From positions 14,776,688 through 14,840,687 of the forward strand of contig JBANSL010000013.1 in NCBI GenBank assembly GCA_037127255.1: a DNA stretch of 64,000 nt, written 5' to 3'. Shown here piece by piece: positions 11,301-20,603 of this stretch (position 1 is its first letter; each line of letters starts with the position of its first letter). The translations under genes were made by a program, and so were the position numbers. This stretch comes from Persicaria tinctoria (lineage: Eukaryota; Streptophyta; Magnoliopsida; Caryophyllales; Polygonaceae). Below the pieces are notes generated by a model. The model was not told the DNA's origin and ran no database searches. It saw only the letters and a list, made by a program, of their open reading frames with translations.

Positions 11301-12481
11301 AATGGGCAGTGATCTGCCGATGGCTGTTCTTCTCACCCTTGCTGCTACTAGTCAGCGATGGGGAGGATGTGTCAGATTGCTTGAGTTGGAAGGCGTCCAA
11401 TGATGGCAACTATTCTATAAGCTCGGCCTATGGGCAATTAACTAATGTGAATGATTTTGCGAGTGTGGATGGAGTTATTTTCAGGAGAATCTGGAAGCTC
11501 CAAGTCAATGAACGCGTCCGGACCTTCATTTGGCTGGTCATGAGGGGAGCGATACTAACCAATGAAGAGAGATGCAGGAGGCACTTGGAGACGAAACCTT
11601 GGTGCACTAAATGTGGGAACGAGTCGAAGACGATGATCCATATTCTCATGGACTGTCCACTTATTTCGGCAGTTTGGAATGATATGTTGGAATGGTATAC
11701 ATACCCTCAATTCTTTGTTATGTCTTGTGCAGAGTGTTTGAGGATGAACCTCATGACAGACCGGTGCATTATGGAGGGGATGCAGTGGGCGTGCGTATTT
11801 GCAAACACTCTTTGTTGGGCTTGGAAGTGGAGGAATGAGCGGGTGTTCTGCAATGGCGGAGAGAGACCAAGCAAGGCGAGATTCATCATCGATAGTACCA
11901 GAGAGTACAGAAGGGCTTGGAAGATGAGGTCGGGCTGTCAACCGAGACCCACGAAACAGAGGATGGACGTTGCCTGGACCAAGCCGGAGCCGAATTGGAT
12001 CAAAGCTAATGTTGACGGAGCTGCTAGCAAGGACGGAATTGCTGCTGTTGGAGGAGTGATCAAGTCGGAGGATTGAACGTGGTTGGGAGGATTTGGCCAT
12101 CGCTTTGGGTCATGTCCGATCATCATGGCAGAGTTGTGGGGGATCATTGGTTGTCTACGGCTGGCCTGGGAGAAGGACTTCCGTCATGTGGAGGTGGAAA
12201 CTGATTCGCAGCAGGCGCACTCTATGTTGGTTAATGGGGTGGCCGAGTATCACCCGTCGTCGAGCCTGGTCAAGCGGTGCCAAGGTTTCTTGAAAAGGAA
12301 CTGGAACATCCAATTTCGACATGTCTTTAGGGAAGCGAACATGGTCGCCGACTCCCTCGCTAAGCTTAGTCTTTCCTTGCCTCAAGGCTTCCACGAGTTT
12401 TCGGAGCCGCTGGATAAGACTAGGCCTCTTCTGGAGAATGACTCTTTGGGTTTGGCTACATCCCGGTTGGTTGTTATGTAA
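8358..12481 (+). pseudogene. LINE-1 ORF2 (endonuclease, reverse transcriptase, RNase H)
   Basis: An APE-type endonuclease occupies 8370-9050, with NCCG at the start, VVVGGDLNCIV, FTWSRGK and a DHTP near its end. The canonical Arg-Leu-Asp-Arg motif has become MPDR. Reverse transcriptase runs about 9680-10950, with GTRQGDPISP and HVMFADDIIL, so the catalytic Asp pair is kept. A zf-RVT region lies at about 11380-11700 (CTKCGNESKTMIHILMDC). Plant-type RNase H spans about 11990-12400 (VDGAA, AELWG, ETDS, REANMVADSL). Breaks: a frameshift near 8830, stops near 9562 and 9880, a frameshift near 11260 and a stop at 12074. Confidence 0.9.
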
Positions 12482-12598
12482 CTGTTTTGCTCTCTCGAAC
12501 TGGGGTTCCTGCCCTTGCTCGAGTTATTTCACCAAAAAAAAATCTATTTGTTAATGATTTTTGGTGCAAGGTGAGATAAATAAGAATAGAGGTGATCG

Positions 12599-13017
12599 AC
12601 TGCGGCCCTGGTTGATCGACGTGATCGTGTTGGTGGTGTTGTGGTCTCCGAAGATCCTCCATCCAGGTGGGGGGAACGTCGTGTGATCCACACTTCCCCG
12701 GGTGTCGCCTTTACCTTACAAGGATTGCTTCTTTCCGTCCTTCCGGCAGCGAGACATCGGGTCAGCAAGAGCTGTCCCATGCGCTCGCTATCCATTTCTC
12801 CGCGATGACTTCCGTTCTCTCGATGCTGTGTCCGCTGGTTTGATTGGTCTTGGGTTTTTCCCGAGTTTTCTTTGTGTGCTCTTTTATTGTATTTTCTGTT
12901 ATATTTTCTATTTCGTTGTTGTATGTTTAGACGGCTTCCCGTCTGCCGACTTTGTCGGCCTCTCGAGGTCCAGACCTGTCCGGCTTCGAATTATTTCCTT
13001 ATAAAAAAAAAATAAAA
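12599..13017 (+). mobile_element. 5'-truncated LINE insertion (3' end only)
   Basis: About 420 bp ending in an A-rich tail is flanked by the perfect 14-bp duplication AATAGAGGTGATCG (12585-12598 and 13018-13031). The interior is a GC-rich 3' untranslated-like sequence (GGCTTCCCGTCTGCCGAC, CTCTCGAGGTCCAGACC). This is a typical dead-on-arrival LINE, inserted about 40 bp downstream of LINE-1. Confidence 0.85.
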
Positions 13018-13031
13018 AATAGAGGTGATCG

Positions 13032-13109
13032 GTTGTTTTTACTATGCTTAGCAGATAGCAATCTTAAATATACATAATACATTGACATTTTTTAGATTGT
13101 CACCACTCA
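13032..13109. repeat. Probable left edge of the outer element of the nest
   Basis: The sequence TTTTTAGATTGTCACCACTCA leads into the first hAT insertion and continues after it (14981 on) as ACCACTCACTAACAACG. This places the left end of the outer GTGGTGACACTGACC-type element in or just before this segment. The exact terminus is not seen. Confidence 0.4.
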
Positions 13110-13676
13110 TGTCAAACAGGTCGGACGGGTCGTCTCGGGTTCGGGTTTATTACATGTCGGGTCATTTCAGGTTACGGGTCATGAAATGCTCAATCCAGAC
13201 CCATATTTAACGGGTTCGGGTCGACCCAACGGGTCAAGAGGATTACTCATCCATAATTTTTAAATGTCATTTACTATTCATCATGTTATTTAAAAATGAT
13301 AAAAATATGTAAATTACTAACTTTTTATTATTTGTTATAATTTCATTCTTTTTAGTTTGAAGTGTGAAATTTTATGTAATATATAAACTGATATTTTATA
13401 TAATTTTTATCAACCTTAATTAAAACCATATATGAATAGTAATAATATTTAAACGTAAACAGATGAAATATTTTTTTTTTGGTTCATAGATAGGCACTTA
13501 GACCGCTACAATATGAGGGAGGGGAGATTCGATCTCAATAGATCACTACATGTCATTCTTACCGCATAAGCTAGCAAGACTTGACCAAATAAAGTATTTT
13601 TAATGACTATTAATTTACATAGTTTCTAAACCTAAAATTGTTATATTACCCTAATAATAGTTATATTATTGAAAAG

Positions 13677-14627
13677 TAGACCTGAGCATGGGTCGGGCCG
13701 GGCGGGCTTGGGCCGGGCCACCAACATTTTAGTAGCCGATTGTATCGGGCCGGGCTTGGGCAAAACCTGGTTTTTGGGCCTACTACCTTGTCCAAGCCCG
13801 CCCATGTTGGTGGGTCGGGCCACCCAGCGGGCTTAGCGGGCTTTTTTTTTTTAATTAGGAAAGGATTCAGGATGAGGAAACCCTACCCGATAGCATAACC
13901 GGTTATGTAACTAAAATTTTCTTTTAACTAATATCCAAAAATTAAAGACATTACATATATAAATCTATACTTTTTTTTATATACTTTATGTATATATTAT
14001 ATACTCCCTCAGTCCAAAAATATATGGACTTTTACTATTTAAGCACGTTTTTTTAGGAGTTAAAAAATATATAAAATATTAACTTTTTTATGAATTTTTT
14101 TTAATAATTACAAACTTATAATAAGTTTGTAATTATTAAAAAAATTCATAAAAAAGTTAATATTTTATATAGTTTTTACCTCCTTAAAAAAGCGTACGTG
14201 AATAGTAAAGTCCATGTATTTTTGGACGGAGGTAGTATAACATAATATAATACACATTATATATACACATTTTATAATATATACACACTATTTTGACAAA
14301 AAAAAAATGAATATACACTATATATACACTGTAAAGACAATATATAATATAAAAAAGAAGTTATGTTATGCTTAACAAAATTCATTATATATGTAGTTTG
14401 TATTATGATAATGATATTTTATATATAGGTTGTTTTATGATAAAAAAATATCATTATATATATTGGGCCTAACGGGTTGGGCCTACCGTTAGGCCCATTA
14501 TGCACATAATGGGCCTAACGGGCTGGGCCTGTCAGTCCGCTTGGGCCTATTGTTCTATCCAAGTCCGCCTTTTTCCCCGGGCGGGTTGGGCGGGCTTGGC
14601 GGGTTAGCCAGGATCTGCTCAGGTCTA
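13677..14627. mobile_element. hAT-like element nested in the preceding one
   Basis: Perfect 12-bp terminal inverted repeats TAGACCTGAGCA / TGCTCAGGTCTA with an 8-bp target-site duplication TTGAAAAG (13669-13676, 14628-14635). The arms are rich in GGGCTTGGGC/GGGCCGGGC words. There is no transposase, so it is non-autonomous. It carries a Stowaway MITE. Confidence 0.92.
14003..14236. mobile_element. Stowaway (Tc1/mariner) MITE, near-perfect fold-back
   Basis: It starts CTCCCTCAGTCCAAAAATA and ends with its inverted match TATTTTTGGACGGAGG, flanked by TA. Almost the whole ~230 bp is one inverted repeat with its centre near 14119, so a transcript would form a long hairpin. Confidence 0.9.
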
Positions 14628-14988
14628 TTGAAAAGAAGTAATTAATATTGATACAATAGTAATATGTATATTTATATAAATAATAATTTGTAATATTAAA
14701 ATAAAGTAGTTGGTTATATATATAAAAAAAAAAGCTAATATTCAATCATAATAATTATTATTAGCAATAAGTTTCAATATTATGCTAAATTGTACTTTAT
14801 TTATGTTTTTATTATCATAGAGCTTGACCCAACGGGTGACCCACAGGTGGACCCAACTCGAACTAGAAATTTACGGGTTGAACGAGTTTGGGTTGCTTCG
14901 GGTTTCGGGTTGAAATATTTGCTTCAAAACCCACGTTTTAATGGTCGGGTCCTAGGGTCGGGTCACGTTTTGATAGGTCTACCACTCA

Positions 14989-15181
14989 CTAACAACGTTA
15001 CCACAAATAAGAGTGGTGACACTGACCTCATTAAAAAAAACTATAAAAAAAAATTGTCACCATGTGTGTCATCAATAGTGTCACTATTGATAAGAGTGGT
15101 GGCACTAACCTCGGTAAAAAAAATCAACGTGCCCCTGTTTTAATTAAATAACATTGTCACAACAGATAAGGGTGGTGGCCA
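14989..15181. repeat. Left subterminal repeats of the outer nest element
   Basis: Repeats of AAGAGTGGTGACACTGACCTC followed by A-rich stretches and TTGTCACCATGTGTGTCA occur here. The same words recur in reverse complement at about 33480-33790, so these are the two subterminal regions of one element, with everything between nested or internal. Confidence 0.6.
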
Positions 15182-15285
15182 CACTAGTACAGAATAAGCA
15201 TCTTACGGGACAAAATAAATCTCGCAAGGGGTTTTTAATAAAAACTCCCGTTAGATATATATTATTTATAAAAAAAATAAAACTC

Positions 15286-15429
15286 TGTGATAATAGATAG
15301 AATAGAGAGGAGAAGAAGGGAATGAACTGATGTATTATTGGGGTCTTCATGACCCTTTATATAGGAGTTTACATAGGGAACTAGGGTTTCCTAGTGTTTA
15401 TCCATCCCTAATATAATAATATTATAACA
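15286..15429 (-). repeat. 3' LTR of short-LTR copy 1
   Basis: 144 bp, TG...CA. On the sense (minus) strand it holds a TATATAAAGGGTC box followed at once by a hairpin GGGTC-ATGAA-GACCC, placed where transcription would start. Confidence 0.85.
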
Positions 15430-15799
15430 CTCCCCATTGGATAAACATCCTTAAATACTACCTCATTACAAATATCGCCTAGAAAACCCAATGGGACAAA
15501 ACTAGGTTCCAGAGAACAAATACATATGACATTTGATACGCTTTGGTGACCTGCCTCGTTAAAAACCTTGTCAGGAAAACCCAGTGTGACAAAACCTGAT
15601 CGAAGGGAAAAAGAGTGCAGTGCGTATACTCCCCCTGAACTCAACACCCTTCTTGTAGTCTTCTCATTCGGGTAAGCTCTTTGAACTTCTTGATGATGCT
15701 GACTGTATGAGCTGCATATCCGAGTCTCAACATTTCCTTTGACGTGTATAAGTTGAGATGTCTTCATACATTACAGTTGACTTCGAATGCTTGATTTCC

Positions 15800-18700
15800 A
15801 TTTGCTGGCGTTGAGCTGCTTTCAATGCACAAACATAAGGTACTTCAGGACCCAGTGTGTCATTTCATCATGGGGGATCTAGTGTATTAAATGGTGTCTA
15901 AGTTGCCTCGTTAAAACCCTTAACTTGGAAAAACCCAATGGGATAAAAACCAAGATCAAGGGAAAGAGTACAACATTGTATGGTACTTCGGGACCTAATG
16001 CAATGTCACCATTTCACAATTATAGGTACTTCAGGTACCCTTATAGGGATCTTTAATCAATTGTATGTGGCAGGGCTTTGATATTAATGCTTCAGGCATT
16101 TTCAATCAATCCTTTCATTTATATGTGTATGCACCTACCACGTCCATTATTTCCATTTGGAGCCAAAATTATATTCACTTCTGGTGAATACATTCTCCAT
16201 ATAACCTTTGATAGGTCGGCTTTTGTGCAATCAAGTTGGCTTTATATTTTATTTTGTATGAACACCCACTTAAAACCAAATGATGTTGCACTTTTCAGTG
16301 TTGGAACTACAGGTTCAATGCCATCATGCTTAAAGAACCCATTCTTGCATGAATTTCCTTTTTCTAGCTCTTTTACTATGATTTCGATGTCGACATCCAT
16401 TATTTATTTGATGATCATCATATTCTCATAGGCTCTTTCCACTTCTGGGGAATGCATTCTCCATATAACCTTCGATGTCGACATCCATTATAGATGCCTC
16501 AACACTTTGGTCATATGACCAAAGTGTTGAGGCATCTATAATCTTGGAAATTACACTGGTCTATATGATAGTGTTCCGTAGCTGTCTCATTGAATCCATT
16601 CAAGAGACATTAGATACTTTGCATTTACTTTGAATTAGATGGTCTTGTTGTTGATTTGCCAAGATGACAGACCATATATGTTCGGTCACCCTTATTGAGG
16701 ATCTTCAGGTCCCTTTTGGTGGGTGTGTATGTGAATGTCAATGATCCCGCCCATCATCGTTTCACATGAATGACCGAATGCCACAAAGAAAAATATTTTA
16801 TCGTTAACTAACTTCTGGTTAGTGATAAGTTTCATTGGGATAAATGAGTGTCAAATAAACCATATATATACATTCTCATTTCTGTAAGACTTGCTTCTGG
16901 CTAGTCATATAAGATATTGGTGTTCAATACCATGTCAATTCATACATATGTGTCATTTGTTACTTCAGGTAACAAGATCAATGCTCTTCCGAAGCTATAT
17001 GGTATTCATCTTGGTTTTACATTCAAGAATGTTTGAGAAAACTTCAAGTTTTCAAAATTGTTTGACACTTATAAAACCATAATATTCAACCATTGAACCT
17101 TGTATATGGTGATCTATTTAATTTAGATGCCATTTAATGGGTATTGTCAGAACTTTCGTTGATGTCATACTTTAGGTATGAGTCATATATAATGTTCTTC
17201 AAGACATTTAGAATTAACCGTATAACAAACCTAGCTATAAGCCACAACAATAACTTTGGTCAAGCGCTTAACCATACCTCTTTTTCACACCCTCTACCGG
17301 AGGGGCATGCTTCAGTCAATGCTTAGAGGATAGTCAGGAAGTGGCCTTCTCAACCGGATCGTGTTATGTGGTTACTTCTATTGGTTGTATCAACCAAACA
17401 AAAATAGTTCTGAATATGATAAAACCCACATAAAATGTACTTCTTCGGGAGTACAAATGATAAAATTAGGATCATATACTCTTCTGGAGTTTGTGAAATC
17501 CTTTACTCTTCTAAAATTCATAAAATATTCTTTACTCTTCAGGAGTTAATAAAATCCACCAGTAGAGTCTTCAGGCTCTTAGGTTGGTGTTGAAAAACTT
17601 CACAATCTACGGGATTGTGGTAAACCTTTCTCCCAAATGTTCATTTGCCAAACAAAATTCCACATTAGACACTCATAATAAGTAGTTTCTTCGGGAAACA
17701 CTTTGAGCTTTGAATTACAATAAGTAAAATCATAATAATTTTATTCAATATAAAGCAATGAATAAAAAAAAAATAAATAAAATAAAATAAAATTGTATTT
17801 GTCCACTTCAGGTGGAGCCTTGAGAAAAACTTGTCAATTTATCATTTTCTTCAAGAAATGATTTTATTCATAAAATGATTCATCTGTCAACTTCGAGTGA
17901 CAATTAGTCTCTATTATGTATATTTCGATCAAATACTCCAAAAGATGATAAGTTGCAATTCAAAAAATATAGTAAGTTGTCATATAAACATTGTCCATAT
18001 TCTTCAAGAAATGGTATGATCGATTATTTCTCACTTCAGGGAGAAGACAACTTGTATACATTCATTTTAATTTCTACAATTTCTACACTTCTGGGTATTT
18101 GTGCAACTTTAAAATAAAACTCATAAACTTCTGGGTATGATTTTAAATAATCTTTATGAGGATATACAATATATCTCTTATCATTCATTTATTTCAGAAA
18201 ATGAATATTTTCACTTTGGGGACAAATTTGTATTGATGAGAGAGAGACATTTTATGAATTTCGTTTTCATATACAACTCTTTAGGAGATGATTGTCGTTA
18301 CTACATGAACGATTTATGATTATGTGCACAATGTGTTCATCCTCTTCAGGGGATGAGTTTATTTAACCATTCCGAGAAATAATGATTAATAAATAAATAG
18401 TTGATATAAATAATAAAACTATAAATAAATAAATAAAATCAAATTGGCATATTGTCAACTTCTGGTGACAATAAAATGAATATCTGCAAATACATGTTCG
18501 TCTACTTCTAGAGACCGGTGGAGAAACCATAATTGCTTATAAAAATCATCGGTCTAGGGACGATTATAAATTTTAAAATTTTTATCTACTACGGGAGATA
18601 AATTTTATCATGATATATAAGCTAAAATATTTTTCTTCTTCAGGAGATAAATAAGAATTTCATCTTCTTCAAGAGATATGATACATAAATTGTGTTTACT

Positions 18701-19575
18701 TTATCTACTTCAGGAGATAAACTACCACTTTTGGGATGATATGCAAATTTAACAATTTATATCTACTTCGGGAGATAATGTTTGTCTACTTCTGGAGACA
18801 AAAAAAATACAAATTGAAATGAATAATAAAACAGAAAATAAAAAAAATTCATCACTACGGGGATGATTTTCAATCGTTTCACATCTACTTCAGGAGATGG
18901 TCCGTTCATCTACTTCGGGAGATGAAGATTATACAAATATAATTTAAATAAATTAAATTAAATAACATACATATAAAATAAATAAACATAAATAATGAAT
19001 ATAATTTCATCACTACAAGAATGAAATTTATCGGGTTGATCATCTCTGCGGGGATGAGATTTTATCGTTTCATCGCTCGCTTCAAGGATGAGATCAATTT
19101 ATCATTCATCTAATGCGGGGATGAGATTTATCGTTTCATCGCTTCGGGGATGAGATCAATTTATTATTCATCTACTTCGGGAGATGCGCTCGTTCATCTA
19201 CTTCGGGAGATGATTTCGCTCATCCACTTCGGGAGATGATATATATAAATTTAACAATTTTATCTACTTCAGGAGATAATATATAAATTTAACAATTTTA
19301 TCTACTCCAGGAGATAATTCATCTATAATTAAAAAAACATAAAAATAAGATAAATAAAATAAATAAACAAATAATTCATCACTTCAGGGATGAAATTCGA
19401 TCGTTTATCACTTCAGGGATATAATAAAATAACATCTACTTCAGGAGATGAAGCGATTGATCCAATCGCTTCAGGCATTTAGATTCCGCACTTCAGGGAT
19501 TGAGATTACTTTATCCGCTTCGGGGATACTACAAATTCGATTGATTAAACCACTTTTGGGGTTACGCATCATTTT
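15800..19575 (-). repeat. Array of constant-loop, variable-stem hairpins (copy 1)
   Basis: On the plus strand the core CTTC(A/G/T)GG recurs dozens of times, and each time its left flank is the reverse complement of its right flank. Examples: CACAATC-tacgg-GATTGTG at 17601-17619, ATTGTCA-acttctgg-TGACAAT at 18451-18472, TTGTTA-cttcagg-TAACAA at 16957-16975. Stems differ from site to site while the loop is kept. Spacers are AT-rich with no coding. Confidence 0.88.
16489..16540. repeat. Perfect 52-bp palindrome
   Basis: Two 26-bp arms (16489-16514 and 16515-16540) with no spacer, centred on TCATATGA. Copy 2 has only one arm at the matching place (about 61316-61345), so this palindrome arose in copy 1 by a fold-back duplication. 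Confidence 0.95.
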
Positions 19576-20313
19576 CAGGATGCGTGAATACTTCACATGG
19601 GCAAAATATGCAGCCCTGAAAGTTTTAGGCCAGAGCCAAATATGCAGCCCTGAAAGTTTTAGGCCTTTCTATGTAATTGTGTAAAAATTACGGGCCAATC
19701 TGCAATGTTTAAGAAATTCTGGGCCGATTTCGTGATTAATAAACAAACAAAAACTCAGTACTTCGTCTTCCTCGCTGAAGTAGAACGAGAACGGCGGCGG
19801 CGAGCCCTCCGATTACGCGGGCGGCGGTGGCCAGTGAGAGGAGCGGAATCGCGACGTTCCACTCGATCGATGTGTTGATCTGCAGCGAAGACGGGGGCGG
19901 CTCGGTTGCCGGCGGAGGTTGGCGGATGACCTTCGGCCTTTCTTCTTCGTTTGGGAATCACATATCGGCGGCGAAACTGTTTGTTTCTATTCCGGCCATC
20001 GCGTGCACAAGGTTCTGCGACTACTCTTCCTCCATCACCGTCGTTCCGACGCCATCGGAACGTGGATCGATGGATTCCGACCTATTGGAGATCGAAAGGG
20101 CAAACCTTTGCGTGGCGTCTTCGAGCGGCGATGATCCCAACCTCACAATCCAAAGAAGAACAACATAAAAAAATATCAAATTCAATTAATGCTTCAAAAG
20201 AATATTACGGTAGGGGCTAGATTGATTCAATAAATCAACGTTTCAAAGTTGAAGGAAATCAAAAGAAATTGGGGAGAACAATTAGGGTTTTAGAAACTAT
20301 AGCGCTGATAACG
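19575..20313 (-). other. 5' leader region of short-LTR copy 1
   Basis: Between the hairpin array and the 5' LTR lies a GC-rich stretch. Open frames on either strand (for example 19827-20168 plus, 19755-19961 minus) give basic, Ser/Arg-rich products with no family resemblance. An AAGAAGAACAACATAAAAAAA stretch and GGGTTTTAGAAAC precede the LTR in plus-strand order. The matching part of copy 2 (57912-58430) is not closely similar, so it seems to evolve fast or to have been captured. Confidence 0.4.
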
Positions 20314-20422
20314 TGTGATAATAGATAGAATAGAGAGAGAAGAAGGGAATGAACTAATGTATTACATAGAAAAATAGGGTTTACTAGTGTTTATCCATCC
20401 CTAATATAATAATATTATAACA
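20314..20422 (-). repeat. 5' LTR of short-LTR copy 1, TATA box deleted
   Basis: 109 bp, alignable to 15286-15429 but lacking about 35 bp that include the TATA box and the LTR hairpin. Being the sense-strand upstream LTR, this copy should no longer be transcribed from its own promoter. Confidence 0.8.
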
Positions 20423-20603
20423 AACTCGGTAATATTGGGCTACACAATTACGGGTATTTTGGTGTAACTCCTGATAAACATCTATATCTTTTAAAAGTAA
20501 ACTTCTTCTTCCCCGTGTAAAAGAACGCGCCTACCACTTTTTCACGCGCCCCCAATTCTTTCTAAGAAACCCTAGTTTGTTCAGCTAATCTCTTCTCATC
20601 TCT

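Larger units (their letters stand above)
6541..12542 (+). mobile_element. LINE-1: full-length L1-type non-LTR retrotransposon, inactive
   Basis: About 6.0 kb. It is flanked by the 16-bp direct repeat TCTATTTGTTAATGAT (6525-6540 and 12543-12558) and ends in an A-run after CACC, as expected of target-primed reverse transcription. Both LINE ORFs are present in order, with DUF4283 plus zinc knuckle, then endonuclease, reverse transcriptase, zf-RVT and RNase H. Each is broken by stops and frameshifts, so the copy is old. The 5' leader is only about 100 bp. Confidence 0.93.
13110..14980. mobile_element. hAT-like non-autonomous element (outer of two)
   Basis: The arms are GGGTC/GACCC-rich (CGGGTTCGGGTC, GGGTCGGGTCACG) and are found at 13110-13260 and 14820-14980. 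They are flanked by the 8-bp duplication ACCACTCA at 13102-13109 and 14981-14988. The terminal inverted repeat is imperfect (TGTCAAACAGG versus CCTATCAAAACG). No coding sequence. Split by another hAT element. Confidence 0.5.
15286..20422 (-). mobile_element. Hairpin-array short-LTR element, copy 1
   Basis: A 5.1-kb element on the minus strand with target-site duplication AACTC (15281-15285, 20423-20427) and LTRs TGTGATAATAG...ATTATAACA at both ends (144 and 109 bp). Sense-strand primer-site candidate CGTTATCAGCGC directly follows the 5' LTR at about 20313-20302. I find no gag, protease, integrase, reverse transcriptase or RNase H. The 15430-15980 part has sequence of the kind seen near the 3' end of plant Copia elements (CCTCGTTAAAAACCTTG, GGAAAACCCAGTG). 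The body is an array of constant-loop hairpins. Non-autonomous; probably dependent on a Copia partner (inference). Confidence 0.82.

Noticed and set aside
15800..19575. Hairpin array as a cluster of miRNA precursors
   Set aside because: Stems of 4-8 bp are far too short for Dicer-like processing.
15430..19575. Endogenous pararetrovirus or viral insertion as the source of the short-LTR element
   Set aside because: No viral coat, movement or polymerase motif was seen; LTRs and a TSD indicate a retrotransposon.
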